Positions 15,903 through 23,841 are shown, counted from the first letter of the stretch. The stretch is DNA of 57,759 nucleotides from JANLWK01 sp031364505 (GCA_031364505.1 JANLWK010000222.1:1-57759), one strand, 5' to 3'. A program made the numbers and translations. The notes: generated by a model not told the origin, from the sequence alone.

Positions 15903-15954
15903 CTCGTTACGTTTCGTGCTGGTTCGTGACGTTTCGTTACCGAGCGCCAACGGC

Positions 15955-15999
15955 CTGGCCGTCAAGAGGTCGACGGTTCGATCCCGTTCAGCTCCACCA
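15955..15999 (+). repeat. attR: displaced copy of tRNA-Ala 3' end
   Basis: Matches 14738-14782 with one mismatch (C for A at 15960). The 5' half of a tRNA is absent, so this is a fragment. The stop codon of the adjacent lipoprotein gene (15988) lies inside it. Confidence 0.85.
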
Positions 16000-16587
16000 T
16001 TCTTCACAAGAAGTTGCGATCGCCTTGGGGGTCTCGTTCCCTCCGAGGAGCGAGAAGCGTTCGATCGCCCGCAGGGCGAGCAGCCCGGCTGCACTCCCTG
16101 CAACGCCGCCGAGGGGTGATTCCATGGCCGTACCGCGCGCGTTGAACTGCTGGCTCGTCGCGACCCTGATCCTGTTCCTGAGCTGCGCGATCGTGCCGTC
16201 GTGGGCGAGTGCCGTGCGGTCTTCTCGCAGCCAGCGAACACCTCCGCCGATCCGCACGGTGTCGGGTACGCCGATTTCCTCTCGCATGTACATCCGGCCG
16301 TGCACTTGTTCCATCGCCACCTGCACGACCTCGGTCTTGCTCTCGCTGTGCTTCCGAAGCGTGTCTCCATTGGGAAGGATAAAGAGCTTCGTTTGCGCGC
16401 CGGCATATCGCCAGCGGTTCCCGACAGCCATCGGGTAATAGCTCGGCACGCCGTGAACACGGAGCTGCGACGCCGAGTGGTCTGGTCGCAGTGACGACGA
16501 TGGGGTCGTCGGGAGGCGATCGACCCGGCTACAGCCCGCGAGGGCGAGGGTGGGAAGGAGCAGGAGCAAGCAGCGGGCGCGGCGCAT
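15988..16587 (-). CDS. Lipoprotein, C-terminus ending in the att repeat
   Basis: A 199-residue protein with a lipoprotein signal (LLLLLPTLALAGC, Cys19). A region of the type YYPMAVGNRWRYAG follows, common in secreted proteins of this kind, then beta strands (TEVVQVAMEQVHGRMYMREE). The start is supported by GGAGGG 7 nt before ATG 16587. The last codons (Trp-Trp-Ser-stop) are the antisense of the tRNA-Ala 3' fragment. Because the tRNA end was there before the insertion, the gene either always ended here or was cut short earlier. The C-terminal third lacks the regular strands of the rest, which suggests truncation. Function unknown. Confidence 0.65.
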   Translation of the reverse strand: MRRARCLLLLLPTLALAGCSRVDRLPTTPSSSLRPDHSASQLRVHGVPSYYPMAVGNRWRYAGAQTKLFILPNGDTLRKHSESKTEVVQVAMEQVHGRMYMREEIGVPDTVRIGGGVRWLREDRTALAHDGTIAQLRNRIRVATSQQFNARGTAMESPLGGVAGSAAGLLALRAIERFSLLGGNETPKAIATSCEEWWS

Positions 16588-16682
16588 TTCGAGGCCCTCC
16601 GAACCCGAGGGGAGATTCCAAGCCTAGCACCGTCCGCGCACGGATGCGGCCCCACCCAAATCACCCCAAGCACATCTTGACG

Positions 16683-16704
16683 AATATGTCCGATCGGACA
16701 TATT
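16683..16704. promoter_or_regulatory. Perfect 22-bp palindrome, TA-type operator
   Basis: AATATGTCCGATCGGACATATT is identical to its reverse complement. It corresponds to the imperfect palindrome over the toxin start at 20075-20092 and contains the codons for MSDRTY. It is probably the surviving operator of a deleted TA module. Confidence 0.7.
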
Positions 16705-16830
16705 TTGAAGTCCCAGTTCTCCAGAATCGGAGCGACGCTGGATCTTCTCTTTCGTGCCCTGTTCGCAACAGGCGCGACGATTGACGACATCGCTCGAGAG
16801 ATCCGTCACAAGAAGCGGAGAGCAGCCTAG
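16687..16830 (+). pseudogene. Scar of a HigBA-like toxin-antitoxin module
   Basis: ATG 16687 starts a toxin-like MSDRTY, as in MSDQTY of the intact toxin at 20076. Within a few codons the sequence switches to the 3' end of the antitoxin in a different frame: from about 16711 to TAG 16830 it encodes ...TLDLLFRALFATGATIDDI and on to KKRRAA. The last 31 residues match the antitoxin at 20438 in 29 positions. About 560 nt of the module (most of the toxin and the front of the antitoxin) are missing. It is a non-functional remnant of a paralogous module 3.4 kb away. Confidence 0.8.
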
Positions 16831-16916
16831 TCGACCGCGTTCACCCGCACAGCCGATGCAACGGTGTGCGCAGACGGCACTGCGCCCGTGCGCCAGCGTC
16901 ACCGCACCCTCGGCGG

Positions 16917-17507
16917 CTAGGGCTCCCCGAGCCGGATGAAGCGGACTTCGGTGCTCGACGTCATCGCGACGGGAACGACGAGGTAGGCCGCTCCGGCGAC
17001 GGTCTCGCGCTTCTTGAACTTGCCTTGGCCCGCCTTGTCGAGGCCGAACTCCTGCGTGGTGCGAACCACGAACAGCCCGCCGGCCTCGGGCTCATGGAGC
17101 GAGTTCTCCACCTCCGTGCGCAGCCGCAGGCGCCCGTGAGTGAACGCGAAGTCCTTCCCTGAAACGAAGGTTCCTTCCTTCACGACCCCGCTGTCCCCGA
17201 GCGCCCGGACCGCGAGCGCCGTGTCGCCGATCGACCGGACCGAGATGGTGCGGATCGCCGCGTGGCGCAGCGTCGTGTCGCCGGGCCAGATGGTCTGCGA
17301 CAGGTAAGTGAAAACCTTGGGATCGCCCTCGCCGAGATTCTGGTAGGTACCCGCGAGGTCCTGGAGCCTGCGAGGCGCCCCGAATCCCACATTGGCGGGC
17401 GGCTTCGAAGCGAAGCAACCCATCAGTGCGACGGCGAGGATCGACGAGAACAGCGCGGACTTCATGACGAAGTGGCGCCTCTGATGGTGTTGCGATCGAT
17501 TGTCCAT
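16917..17507 (-). CDS. Hypothetical lipoprotein
   Basis: A 196-residue protein with a basic N-terminal tail, a hydrophobic stretch and a lipobox-like LMGC (Cys31). The mature part is beta-rich with no recognised domain. ATG 17507 has GGGAG 6 nt upstream; the internal ATG 17465 would give a more typical signal peptide but a poorer ribosome site. It is divergent from the small exported protein at 17789. Role unknown. Confidence 0.6.
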   Translation of the reverse strand: MDNRSQHHQRRHFVMKSALFSSILAVALMGCFASKPPANVGFGAPRRLQDLAGTYQNLGEGDPKVFTYLSQTIWPGDTTLRHAAIRTISVRSIGDTALAVRALGDSGVVKEGTFVSGKDFAFTHGRLRLRTEVENSLHEPEAGGLFVVRTTQEFGLDKAGQGKFKKRETVAGAAYLVVPVAMTSSTEVRFIRLGEP

Positions 17508-17788
17508 TTCACTCCCGCCAAGCACTGTAGGCCTGGCCGAACGCCGGGGGGAGTGCTAGTTGAAGTTCCTACCCGCTTTGAGAAGGATCTGCCGGCGGGC
17601 CGGGGCGTGGCATGACTCGGAGCGGTGCGGGACTCGTGAGACGATAACGAGTTACACGTTCCTTGCCGGCTCGGGCCTTGGACGGCACGGAACTCGCGTG
17701 TACTCACTGCCGGCACGCATCCGTCCAAGGTGCCGAGGCGAGCCCACGGACATGCAATCACTCCCCGAACGCGAAGGATGGACTCACC

Positions 17789-18220
17789 ATGAAGCATATT
17801 CGACTTGCCGGCCTGTGTGGCGTCGCATTGACCCTGTTGCTCGGCGCACCCAACACGGCTCGGGCGACGGTGACGTATCAGATGGGAGCGAGCACTGAGA
17901 TTCCGGCCGCGCAGGGGAAGGTGCGACTGCACCAGACGAAGAACGGCAACACGGAGATCAAACTCGCGGTCAAGCATCTCGCGCCGCCGGGGCGAATCGT
18001 CCCGGGCAGTGATCTCTTCGTCGTGTGGGTGAGGGGCCTGGCTCCGGGTTCGGCGGCTCAGAATCTGGGGGCCTTGAAGGTCGACAAGCGTCTGAATGGA
18101 AAGCTGGCCACCACGACGCCGCTGACCTCATTCGATCTCTTCATCACGTGCGAACAGTCGCCGTTGGCCACCATCCCTGCTTCGCCGGAATTGATGCCCG
18201 TCCATTACGACAAGCAGTAG
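17789..18220 (+). CDS. Small exported hypothetical protein
   Basis: A 143-residue protein with a signal peptide (LAGLCGVALTLLLGAPNTARA). The rest looks like a small beta sandwich: QGKVRLHQTKNGNTEIKLAVKHLAPPGRI, VVWVRG, LNGKLATTTPLTSFDLFITCEQ. This is reminiscent of exported anti-sigma-K-like or CHRD-like folds, but I do not recognise a family with certainty. ATG 17789 lies 9 nt after AAGGAT. A strong terminator follows its stop. Confidence 0.65.
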   Translation: MKHIRLAGLCGVALTLLLGAPNTARATVTYQMGASTEIPAAQGKVRLHQTKNGNTEIKLAVKHLAPPGRIVPGSDLFVVWVRGLAPGSAAQNLGALKVDKRLNGKLATTTPLTSFDLFITCEQSPLATIPASPELMPVHYDKQ

Positions 18221-18239
18221 CTCAGGGACGTCGACCGAT

Positions 18240-18272
18240 CACTGCCCCGCCTGTCGCACAGGCGGGGCAGTG
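18240..18272. terminator. Bidirectional terminator hairpin
   Basis: A 15-bp perfect stem (CACTGCCCCGCCTGT pairing with ACAGGCGGGGCAGTG) with a 3-nt CGC loop, in the 70 nt between two convergent genes. The T run is weak, but the stem is very stable and the position fits termination in both directions. Confidence 0.8.
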
Positions 18273-18290
18273 TCAGTTCCACCGTTCTCG

Positions 18291-19760
18291 TCAGTTCTGC
18301 TGGCTCACCGGTTGTCCGTTCGCCACCTGGGCACGGACGAAGAGGTACTCGCCGTCCCGCCGGTTCGTGCGCATGAGCTTGTTCCGGATCTGGTCGGCGC
18401 CCTCCTTGTCGCCGGCCTTCTCGCGCGCCGCGGCGCATCTCCATTGCGCGTAGCTATCCTGGGCGATGCAACGGGAGAGCGCCGCCGCGGCCCCCTTCGC
18501 GTCGCCGCGCGCCAGCGCGAGCTCGCCACGTCCGAGCTGCACGATGGATTGGAGTCCGGCGTTGGTCGGGGTCGCCCGGGCATCCGCCTCGAGCAGCGCC
18601 AGCGTCTGGGCCGCCGCGTCGATCTTGCCGCTCCGGGCTTCGGCCAGCATGCGATTCGTGAGCCCGGTGCGGCGCGCCGCGTTCACGGTGCCGCCGGGAA
18701 GTCCGGGCTTCGCGCCACGCTCGATGCCCTCGATGGCCGCGGCGATCGCTTCATCGTACTTACCGACATCCACCAGCTGCTTCGACCGGGTGATCGGGAC
18801 GAACACGTACGTGCCTTCCTCGTTCGCGGCCTTGGCCGCCTCGTCCAGCGCGTCCCACGTCTTCATCGCGTCCTCGAACCGACCGGCGGCGAGCTGGCTC
18901 CAGGCGCGATTGAACTCGAGCCCCAGTCGATCGACCGGCCGAGCCGCGGCCTTCTGGGCCGCGTCGAGCGCCTCCGTGCCACCATTCCAATCGTTGCGCA
19001 AGAACCTCGTCTGCGCCACGCCCTGCAGCGCGATGTAGAAGTCCGACGACGTGTCGAAGGCCTTCTGGAAGCTCGCCTCGGCATCGGCCAGACGGCTGGC
19101 GGTCATTTGGGCTTCGGCCAGCGAGTCGAACGTGTTGGGCTCGTTCGGCTCGAGCTCGCAGTACTTCTTGAACGCGGAGATGGCCTGGTCGTTCTTGTCC
19201 TGCGTCAGGTAGACGTAGCCGAGTGAGTTGTACGCGGCGCCCGACTTGGGATTGAGCCGGGTCGCCCGCTCGAGCGCGGTCGCGGCCAGGTCCCACTTGC
19301 GCTCACCGGTATAGACCCCGCCCAGCGTGAAGTGGACGTGCCAGTCGCCCGGCGCCAGCCTGGCCAGCTTCTCCCAGGCCGTGCGCGACTCGAGCTCCTT
19401 GCCTTGCGTGCCCGTGAGTAGCGCCTGGATCTCGAGCTTCTCCGTCTCGGGCAGCGAGGCGCCGAGCTGTTTCGCCTTCTCGAGCTCCGCCAGTCCTTCT
19501 GCTCCGGGTGACACCGATCCAAGATAGGCGTGCGCCAGCGCGAAGGCGGGATCCAGCTCGACGGCCTTCCGCATGCCCGCCTGGCCCTCGGCCACGCGCA
19601 CGTTGTCGAGCAGGTCACGCGCCGCCTGGAACGCCGCGACCGCCTCGGGCGACTTCGAGGTGATCGTGACCGAATTGGTCTTGGCCGCCGTCCTCGTGGC
19701 CCCGAGCCACAGGCCCGTGACCGCGAACACGGCCACGACCAGGAACATTGCCCTTCTCAT
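18291..19760 (-). CDS. Exported TPR-repeat protein
   Basis: A 489-residue protein with an N-terminal signal or anchor (about residues 5-24), then a solenoid of TPR motifs throughout. Examples are AVAAFQAARDLLDNVRVAEGQ, YNSLGYVYLTQDKNDQAI and TFDSLAEAQMTASRLADAEA. No catalytic domain. TPR solenoids bind other proteins, so this is probably a periplasmic scaffold. ATG 19760 is preferred because GGAAGG sits 9 nt upstream; ATG 19769 would leave almost no spacing. Confidence 0.82.
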   Translation of the reverse strand: MRRAMFLVVAVFAVTGLWLGATRTAAKTNSVTITSKSPEAVAAFQAARDLLDNVRVAEGQAGMRKAVELDPAFALAHAYLGSVSPGAEGLAELEKAKQLGASLPETEKLEIQALLTGTQGKELESRTAWEKLARLAPGDWHVHFTLGGVYTGERKWDLAATALERATRLNPKSGAAYNSLGYVYLTQDKNDQAISAFKKYCELEPNEPNTFDSLAEAQMTASRLADAEASFQKAFDTSSDFYIALQGVAQTRFLRNDWNGGTEALDAAQKAAARPVDRLGLEFNRAWSQLAAGRFEDAMKTWDALDEAAKAANEEGTYVFVPITRSKQLVDVGKYDEAIAAAIEGIERGAKPGLPGGTVNAARRTGLTNRMLAEARSGKIDAAAQTLALLEADARATPTNAGLQSIVQLGRGELALARGDAKGAAAALSRCIAQDSYAQWRCAAAREKAGDKEGADQIRNKLMRTNRRDGEYLFVRAQVANGQPVSQQN

Positions 19761-20075
19761 GGTGTCCATCCTTCCGGCACGGCTTGGAAATACCGAGCCT
19801 TGAGCCGTTGCGAGAGATGCCCGGTCGCGCGCTCGATCCGTCGGGATGCCCGTTCCGCCGACGGATCAGAGCTGCATCAACGGTATAGGACCGTCGTACG
19901 CGATCAACCGCGCTCGACTGATTCATCCGCGCCGGTAGGAGCGGGAGGACGCGATGGTCGGGAATTCACCTGCTGGAGCGGCCCCTTGGCGTGACAGGAC
20001 CGGTGCGGATTTGGGACCACGATCGCAGCTGAAGCTGGGATGAGGCGTCGCAGGGCCGACAGCGCGATTGACGAT
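19761..20075. other. Intergenic region, divergent
   Basis: About 315 nt between the TPR gene and the TA module. It contains one clear inverted repeat (19835-19867) and the TA operator at the right edge. No protein or RNA gene could be supported, and no convincing -35/-10 pair was found. Confidence 0.5.
19835..19867. repeat. Inverted repeat GATCCGTCGG/CCGACGGATC
   Basis: Perfect 10-nt arms separated by 13 nt, about 75 nt upstream of the TPR gene start. It could be a two-site operator or an RNA hairpin; there is no T run. Confidence 0.55.
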
Positions 20076-20092
20076 ATGTCGGATCAGACATA
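20075..20092. promoter_or_regulatory. Operator-like palindrome over the toxin start
   Basis: TATGTC-GGATCA-GACATA has perfect 6-nt arms and includes the toxin ATG at 20076. The related perfect palindrome at 16683-16704 sits at the same place in the TA scar, so the element is conserved. It is probably bound by the XRE antitoxin. Confidence 0.6.
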
Positions 20093-20414
20093 CAAGGAAC
20101 TCGTGTGGCTTGCAGGGGCGATCGCCACGCCACCACTCTCGAGGGAAGCCCGCATCGAGGCAGGCGTGCTGCTGAGGAAGCCGCAACAGGGAGAGAAGCT
20201 ATCCCTACCGCGCTCGCGGCCGATGCCGACGATTGGACCAGGATGTCACGAGTTGCGAATGCAGGATCGTGACGTCACGTGGCGGATCTTTTACTACATC
20301 GACACCGATGCCGTTGTTCTGCTCGAGGTCACCAACAAGAAGACTCGAGAGACATCGCAGCGAGTACTCGAAGCATGTAGGGCGAGATTGGCCCGCTACA
20401 AGGCAGTCGGCTAA
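20076..20414 (+). CDS. Gp49/HigB-like RelE-superfamily toxin
   Basis: A 112-residue protein of the phage-derived Gp49-like (HigB, RelE fold) family: KELVWLAGAIATPPLS, ARIEAGVLLRKPQQGE, CHELRMQDRDVTWRIFYYID, VVLLEVTNKKTRETSQRV. Such toxins cleave mRNA on ribosomes. The usual RelE-fold architecture is present, and the TWRIFYYID strand followed by Lys/Arg-rich ends suggests it is active. The start at ATG 20076 is preferred over 20040 because family members begin just before KxLVW and the scar module preserves the same MSDxTY beginning. The antitoxin gene follows after 23 nt (toxin first, as in HigBA). Confidence 0.85.
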   Translation: MSDQTYKELVWLAGAIATPPLSREARIEAGVLLRKPQQGEKLSLPRSRPMPTIGPGCHELRMQDRDVTWRIFYYIDTDAVVLLEVTNKKTRETSQRVLEACRARLARYKAVG

Positions 20415-20437
20415 TCTCGACTTGGAGGAAGCGAACC

Positions 20438-20767
20438 ATGAAGTCAGCGAAGAAGAAGCGACTCGAGTCGGCGGCATGGAAGGTCGGTTCAGCGACCGAG
20501 TTTCTGGGTCTAACGCAGGCGGAAGCGGAGCTCGTCGAGATGAAGCTTGCTCTTGGCCACGTTTTGAAGCGCTATCGCGCGCGCAGGCGACTCACACAGG
20601 AAGCGCTTGCGAGCAAGCTCGGCTCGAGCCAATCGCGAGTCGCAAAGCTCGAATCGGGGTTTCGAGGAGTTACGCTGGATCTACTTTTTCGAGCCCTCTT
20701 TGCAGCGGGTGCGACAACGGACGACATCGCCCGAGAGATTCGCCACAAGAAGCGCCGAGCTGCATAA
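20438..20767 (+). CDS. XRE-family (HigA-like) antitoxin
   Basis: A 109-residue protein with a Lys-rich start and one HTH_XRE domain (about residues 38-92): LGHVLKRYRARRRLTQEALASKLGSSQSRVAKLE. It ends in a basic HKKRRAA tail. GGAGG lies about 9 nt before ATG 20438. It is expected to neutralise the toxin and repress the operon at the palindrome 20075-20092. Its C-terminal 31 residues are nearly identical to the remnant at 16738-16830. Confidence 0.88.
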   Translation: MKSAKKKRLESAAWKVGSATEFLGLTQAEAELVEMKLALGHVLKRYRARRRLTQEALASKLGSSQSRVAKLESGFRGVTLDLLFRALFAAGATTDDIAREIRHKKRRAA

Positions 20768-20881
20768 CCAGAAAACGATTCAAACGGTGCTCCGATACGT
20801 CCGGCTGGCGCGGCGAAGACCTCGTAGGCGCAATTCTCGGCCCCATCGATCGCCTGGATGTTCTTCATTGAACTCTCGCAC

Positions 20882-21790
20882 CTAATCCAAATACTTCCTC
20901 AAGAACGCCACCGCGCTCGGCCATGCCGCTTGAGTCGCCTTGAGGTTGGCGCCTTCGCGGGCATCTTGCTGGCGCAGGAAGCCGTGGCCGGCGCCGGCGT
21001 AGAGGTGCGGGTCGTAGGTGCGGCCGAGTTTCGCGAGGGCCTGTTTCGCGGGTTCGATCGTGGCGTCCACGCGGGCGTCGTCGCCGCCGTAGTGGCCCTG
21101 CACGGGCGTCTCGATCTGCAGCAGCGTGGCGCTGTCGGGGGACGTGCCGTAGAACACGATCGCGGCGGCGGGCGACGGGCGTGACGCGGCGTACTCGAAG
21201 CTCTTGCCGCCGCCCCAGCAGAAGCCCATCGTCGCGAACTTGCCGTTGGCGGCGGGGAGCGCGCGCCCGAAGTCGCGGGCCGCGTCGAGTCGGGCGCGCG
21301 TGTCTTCCGGCGTGAGTGCGCGCACGAGGGCGACGACGTCATCGCGGCTCGCCACGGAGTCGGTTCCGCCGCCTCCGGGGCCGCGGCCCGAGATCAGGTC
21401 GGGAGCGAGGGCGATGAAGCCTTCACGCGCGAGCTGATCGGCGACGCCGCGCATCCAGTCGCTGAGGCCGTAGATTTCGTGGATCAGGATCACGACACCG
21501 GCCTTGTCGGCACGCTCCGGATAGACGACCCACGCGTGCATCGGCTTCTCGCCGCCCGGCAGGGGCACGTCGACGTACTCGCCGTGGCGCGGCGAAGTGT
21601 CGAGAGCGGACTTCGCCGTGACCTCCGACGGCGGGAGGGCGCGCTGCGAGTTGGTGGCCGGTGACGCGGAACCAGATGCTGACCCAGGTGCCGACTCGGC
21701 TGCCGCCCCGGTTCCGGCCTGGTCGGTGTTCTTGCAGGCCGCGGTCGTGAGCGCCAGCACCACGGCCAACGTGATCGACATCGCTCGCAT
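20882..21790 (-). CDS. Lipoprotein of the dienelactone hydrolase family
   Basis: A 302-residue protein with a lipoprotein signal (VVLALTTAAC), a Ser/Ala/Pro linker (about residues 25-60) and a DLH alpha/beta-hydrolase domain. Catalytic residues are visible: Cys in GFCWGGG, Asp in GGDDARV, His in GAGHGF. ATG 21790 has GGGAGG 7 nt upstream; an earlier ATG at 21814 has no such site. It is 31 nt downstream of the VOC dioxygenase, same strand. Export and lipidation are unusual for true dienelactone hydrolase, so a broader esterase role is likely. Confidence 0.85.
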   Translation of the reverse strand: MRAMSITLAVVLALTTAACKNTDQAGTGAAAESAPGSASGSASPATNSQRALPPSEVTAKSALDTSPRHGEYVDVPLPGGEKPMHAWVVYPERADKAGVVILIHEIYGLSDWMRGVADQLAREGFIALAPDLISGRGPGGGGTDSVASRDDVVALVRALTPEDTRARLDAARDFGRALPAANGKFATMGFCWGGGKSFEYAASRPSPAAAIVFYGTSPDSATLLQIETPVQGHYGGDDARVDATIEPAKQALAKLGRTYDPHLYAGAGHGFLRQQDAREGANLKATQAAWPSAVAFLRKYLD

Positions 21791-21821
21791 GTGCACACCT
21801 CCCTGATCAGTCATCGGATCA

Positions 21822-22790
21822 TCACTTCACGGCGCTCGGCAGATGGATCGGCGGGAGAATAGCCTCGATCTCGGCGCGGTGTCCCTCGAACTGCGGGGGG
21901 AGCATGAGCCGTTGTCCGAGATGTTCCAGCGACTCGTCGACCTGGAAGCCAGGAGGCAGGGTCGCGAGCTCGAACAGCACGCCGCCCGGCTCGCGGAAGT
22001 AGACGGAGTGAAAATACTTCCGGTCGATCACGGGCGTCGGCGCGAGACCAGCGTCCTCGGCGCGCACGCGCACGGCGAGCTGTGCCGCATCATCGTCCAC
22101 TGCCCACGCCACGTGGTGCACCGTGCCGACTCCGCCGGTACCGCGGCCGAACCCGCCGATCGAGCGCACGTCGACACGCGCGCCCGGCCCACCGTCGCCC
22201 ACCGCGTATCGCCGTGTCGTGTCGTCGTCGCGGACCGCCCGGAAGCCGAGCGTCTCCACGAGCACGCGCTCGGTGGGATCGCCCGCGTCGACCCACAGCG
22301 TGACCGCGTGGAAGCCGTGAAGCGCGTGCTCGATCGCGATGCCCGGCGCTTCGCCCCACGCGGGCCGCGTGATCGCGCCGGCGTGGCCGACGATCTCGAG
22401 CATCAACCCGTCGGGGTCCTTGAACGCGAGCACCGTCTCCGCGTCGTCGTTGCGAGGGCCGCGCTTCCTCGGGCCCTGGTACTCGATGCCGTGACGCACG
22501 AGCCGTTCGATCCAGAATCCGATCGATGCCACCGGCGCCGAGAACGACGTGACCGCGACCTGGCCCGCACCCACGCGGCCGCCCCGCGCGCCGGGCCACG
22601 GGAAAAACGTCATGATGCTGCCGGGAGTGCCGCGCTCGTCGCCGTAGTAGAGATGGTAAGTGTGCGGATCGTCGAAGTTGACCGTGCGTTTGACGAGGCG
22701 CAGGCCGAGGAATCCCGCGTAGAAGTCGACGTTGCGCTGCGGATCGCCGGCGATCGCGGTGACGTGGTGAATCCCGAGCACGTTGCTCAT
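21822..22790 (-). CDS. Ring-cleaving dioxygenase-like VOC protein (MhqO type)
   Basis: A 322-residue protein with two VOC modules. Metal-ligand positions are visible in GIHHVTAIAGDP (first His), GFHAVTLWV (second His) and GVLFELATLPPGF (Glu). Further family marks are RLVKRTVNFDDPHTYHLYYGD and PGSIMTFFPWP. Members of this group (MhqO/LinE-like) act on quinol or hydroquinone-type compounds; the substrate here is not determined. ATG 22790 has GGGAGG just upstream. It is first in a two-gene minus-strand unit with the DLH lipoprotein and divergent from the N-acetyltransferase. Confidence 0.88.
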   Translation of the reverse strand: MSNVLGIHHVTAIAGDPQRNVDFYAGFLGLRLVKRTVNFDDPHTYHLYYGDERGTPGSIMTFFPWPGARGGRVGAGQVAVTSFSAPVASIGFWIERLVRHGIEYQGPRKRGPRNDDAETVLAFKDPDGLMLEIVGHAGAITRPAWGEAPGIAIEHALHGFHAVTLWVDAGDPTERVLVETLGFRAVRDDDTTRRYAVGDGGPGARVDVRSIGGFGRGTGGVGTVHHVAWAVDDDAAQLAVRVRAEDAGLAPTPVIDRKYFHSVYFREPGGVLFELATLPPGFQVDESLEHLGQRLMLPPQFEGHRAEIEAILPPIHLPSAVK

Positions 22791-22846
22791 GACACCTCCC
22801 CCTGACCACAACGTCCTGCATGATGCCTGTCCCGCGCGCATTGCGG

Positions 22847-22852
22847 TAGATT
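22847..22852 (+). promoter_or_regulatory. Candidate -10 (TAGATT), leaderless start
   Basis: GGTAGATTGCTCCG precedes ATG 22859, leaving 6 nt between the hexamer and the start codon, and there is no ribosome site. A nearly identical block lies before the kinase gene at 25391. TGATGCC occurs 19 nt upstream of the hexamer in both. Confidence 0.5.
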
Positions 22853-22858
22853 GCTCCG

Positions 22859-23638
22859 ATGCCACCGGCCGACCGGCTCCTCGGGCACCTCGGGCTCAGG
22901 CGCGAGGCGCCCGCTCTCGACTACCTGCATCGCATCATTCGCGAGCACCAGACGCGCGTGCCGTTCGAGACGCTGACCAAGCTCATCGACTACGAGCCCG
23001 GGCTCCAGCGTGGCGACTTCCTGCCGTCGATTCCAGATTACGTCGACCGGATCGTGACCCGCGGCGCGGGCGGCCTGTGTTGGACACTCGCACGCGGGCT
23101 CCACTTCCTGCTCGCCGACCTCGGGTTCGACGCATCACTCATGGTCATGAATCCCGGGCACTGCTGCGTGCGCGTCGAATTGCCGGAGGGCTCGTACTAC
23201 GCGGATGTCGGATACGCGGCGCCGATCTTCCAGGCGTACCCGCTGTTCGAATCGTTCACGCTGACCTCGCACCGCGAGACGTTCCAGTACGACGTCGGCG
23301 AGGAGGGAATCGTGGTGACGCGCGAGCCCGGGCCGGCGAAGACGCTGGACCCCACGCCGCGTCGCATCGAAGACCTGCGCGAGCACATCGCGGCGGCGAA
23401 CGACTGGAGCGCGGCCACGAGCTTCCTGCACCGGCTCACCTACGCCGCCTATCCCGGCGGCGTGTACACGAGCCTCCGGAGCGGCACGCTCACGCGCTAC
23501 CTGCCGGGCGGCCCCGAGAAGCGCGAGCTCGCGCCCGACGAGGCGCCCGACGCGATCGCCGACATCTTCGGCGCGGACCCGGCGCTCTACCTCGAGGCGG
23601 CGGACGTCCTCCGTCGCTACCGCCCGACGCCCGAGTAG
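22859..23638 (+). CDS. Arylamine N-acetyltransferase
   Basis: A 259-residue NAT-family enzyme that transfers acetyl groups from acetyl-CoA to arylamines or hydrazines. The Cys-His-Asp triad is visible: Cys74 (GGLCWTLARG, the family's GG.CW motif), His101 (NPGHCCVRV), Asp116 (YYADVGYAAP). RVPFETLTKLIDYEPGL near residue 35 is also typical. The length is normal. Its last 29 codons recur in degenerate form at 25281-25367, the trace of a second copy. Confidence 0.93.
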   Translation: MPPADRLLGHLGLRREAPALDYLHRIIREHQTRVPFETLTKLIDYEPGLQRGDFLPSIPDYVDRIVTRGAGGLCWTLARGLHFLLADLGFDASLMVMNPGHCCVRVELPEGSYYADVGYAAPIFQAYPLFESFTLTSHRETFQYDVGEEGIVVTREPGPAKTLDPTPRRIEDLREHIAAANDWSAATSFLHRLTYAAYPGGVYTSLRSGTLTRYLPGGPEKRELAPDEAPDAIADIFGADPALYLEAADVLRRYRPTPE

Positions 23639-23662
23639 GGCTTCGTTGAAGAACCTTCCTAC

Positions 23663-23689
23663 GCAATAGGCGTTTTTGGCGCCCATTGC
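23663..23689 (+). terminator. Possible terminator after the NAT gene
   Basis: GCAATAGGCG and CGCCCATTGC form a 10-nt stem with one mismatch around a T-rich loop, 25 nt after the NAT stop. The T run is in the loop and not after the stem, so the call is weak. Confidence 0.3.
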
Positions 23690-23841
23690 GCCCACGGGTC
23701 GCCGCAAGCAACGACGCAGGTCGTTTCGCGACACCGAGAGCAGGCTTCCCCGCGCCTTGGCATCAAACTGGCGTGGCATGTCGAAGGCGCCGCGCCGGGC
23801 GCTTCGCCCTCAGCCAGACATGCACCTTGGGACCCGCCTCC

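Larger units (their letters stand above)
14783..15999. mobile_element. 1.2-kb tRNA-bounded cassette carrying one TA module
   Basis: The segment between the two tRNA 3'-end copies (period 1,217 bp) holds a single gene pair, a toxin-antitoxin module on the minus strand, its palindromic operator and two hairpins. No integrase is present, so it is either a non-autonomous mini-element mobilised in trans or the last remnant of a larger island kept by its addiction module. The intact tRNA is at the left end and the displaced 3' fragment at the right end, as expected for integration. Confidence 0.65.

Noticed and set aside
15955..15999. A second tRNA gene at the right end of the cassette
   Set aside because: Only the 3' half is present; the upstream sequence cannot form the acceptor, D and anticodon 5' strands.
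16624..16704. Minus-strand reading MSDRTY at 16681-16700
   Set aside because: The palindrome gives the same codons on both strands; only the plus strand continues into antitoxin sequence.
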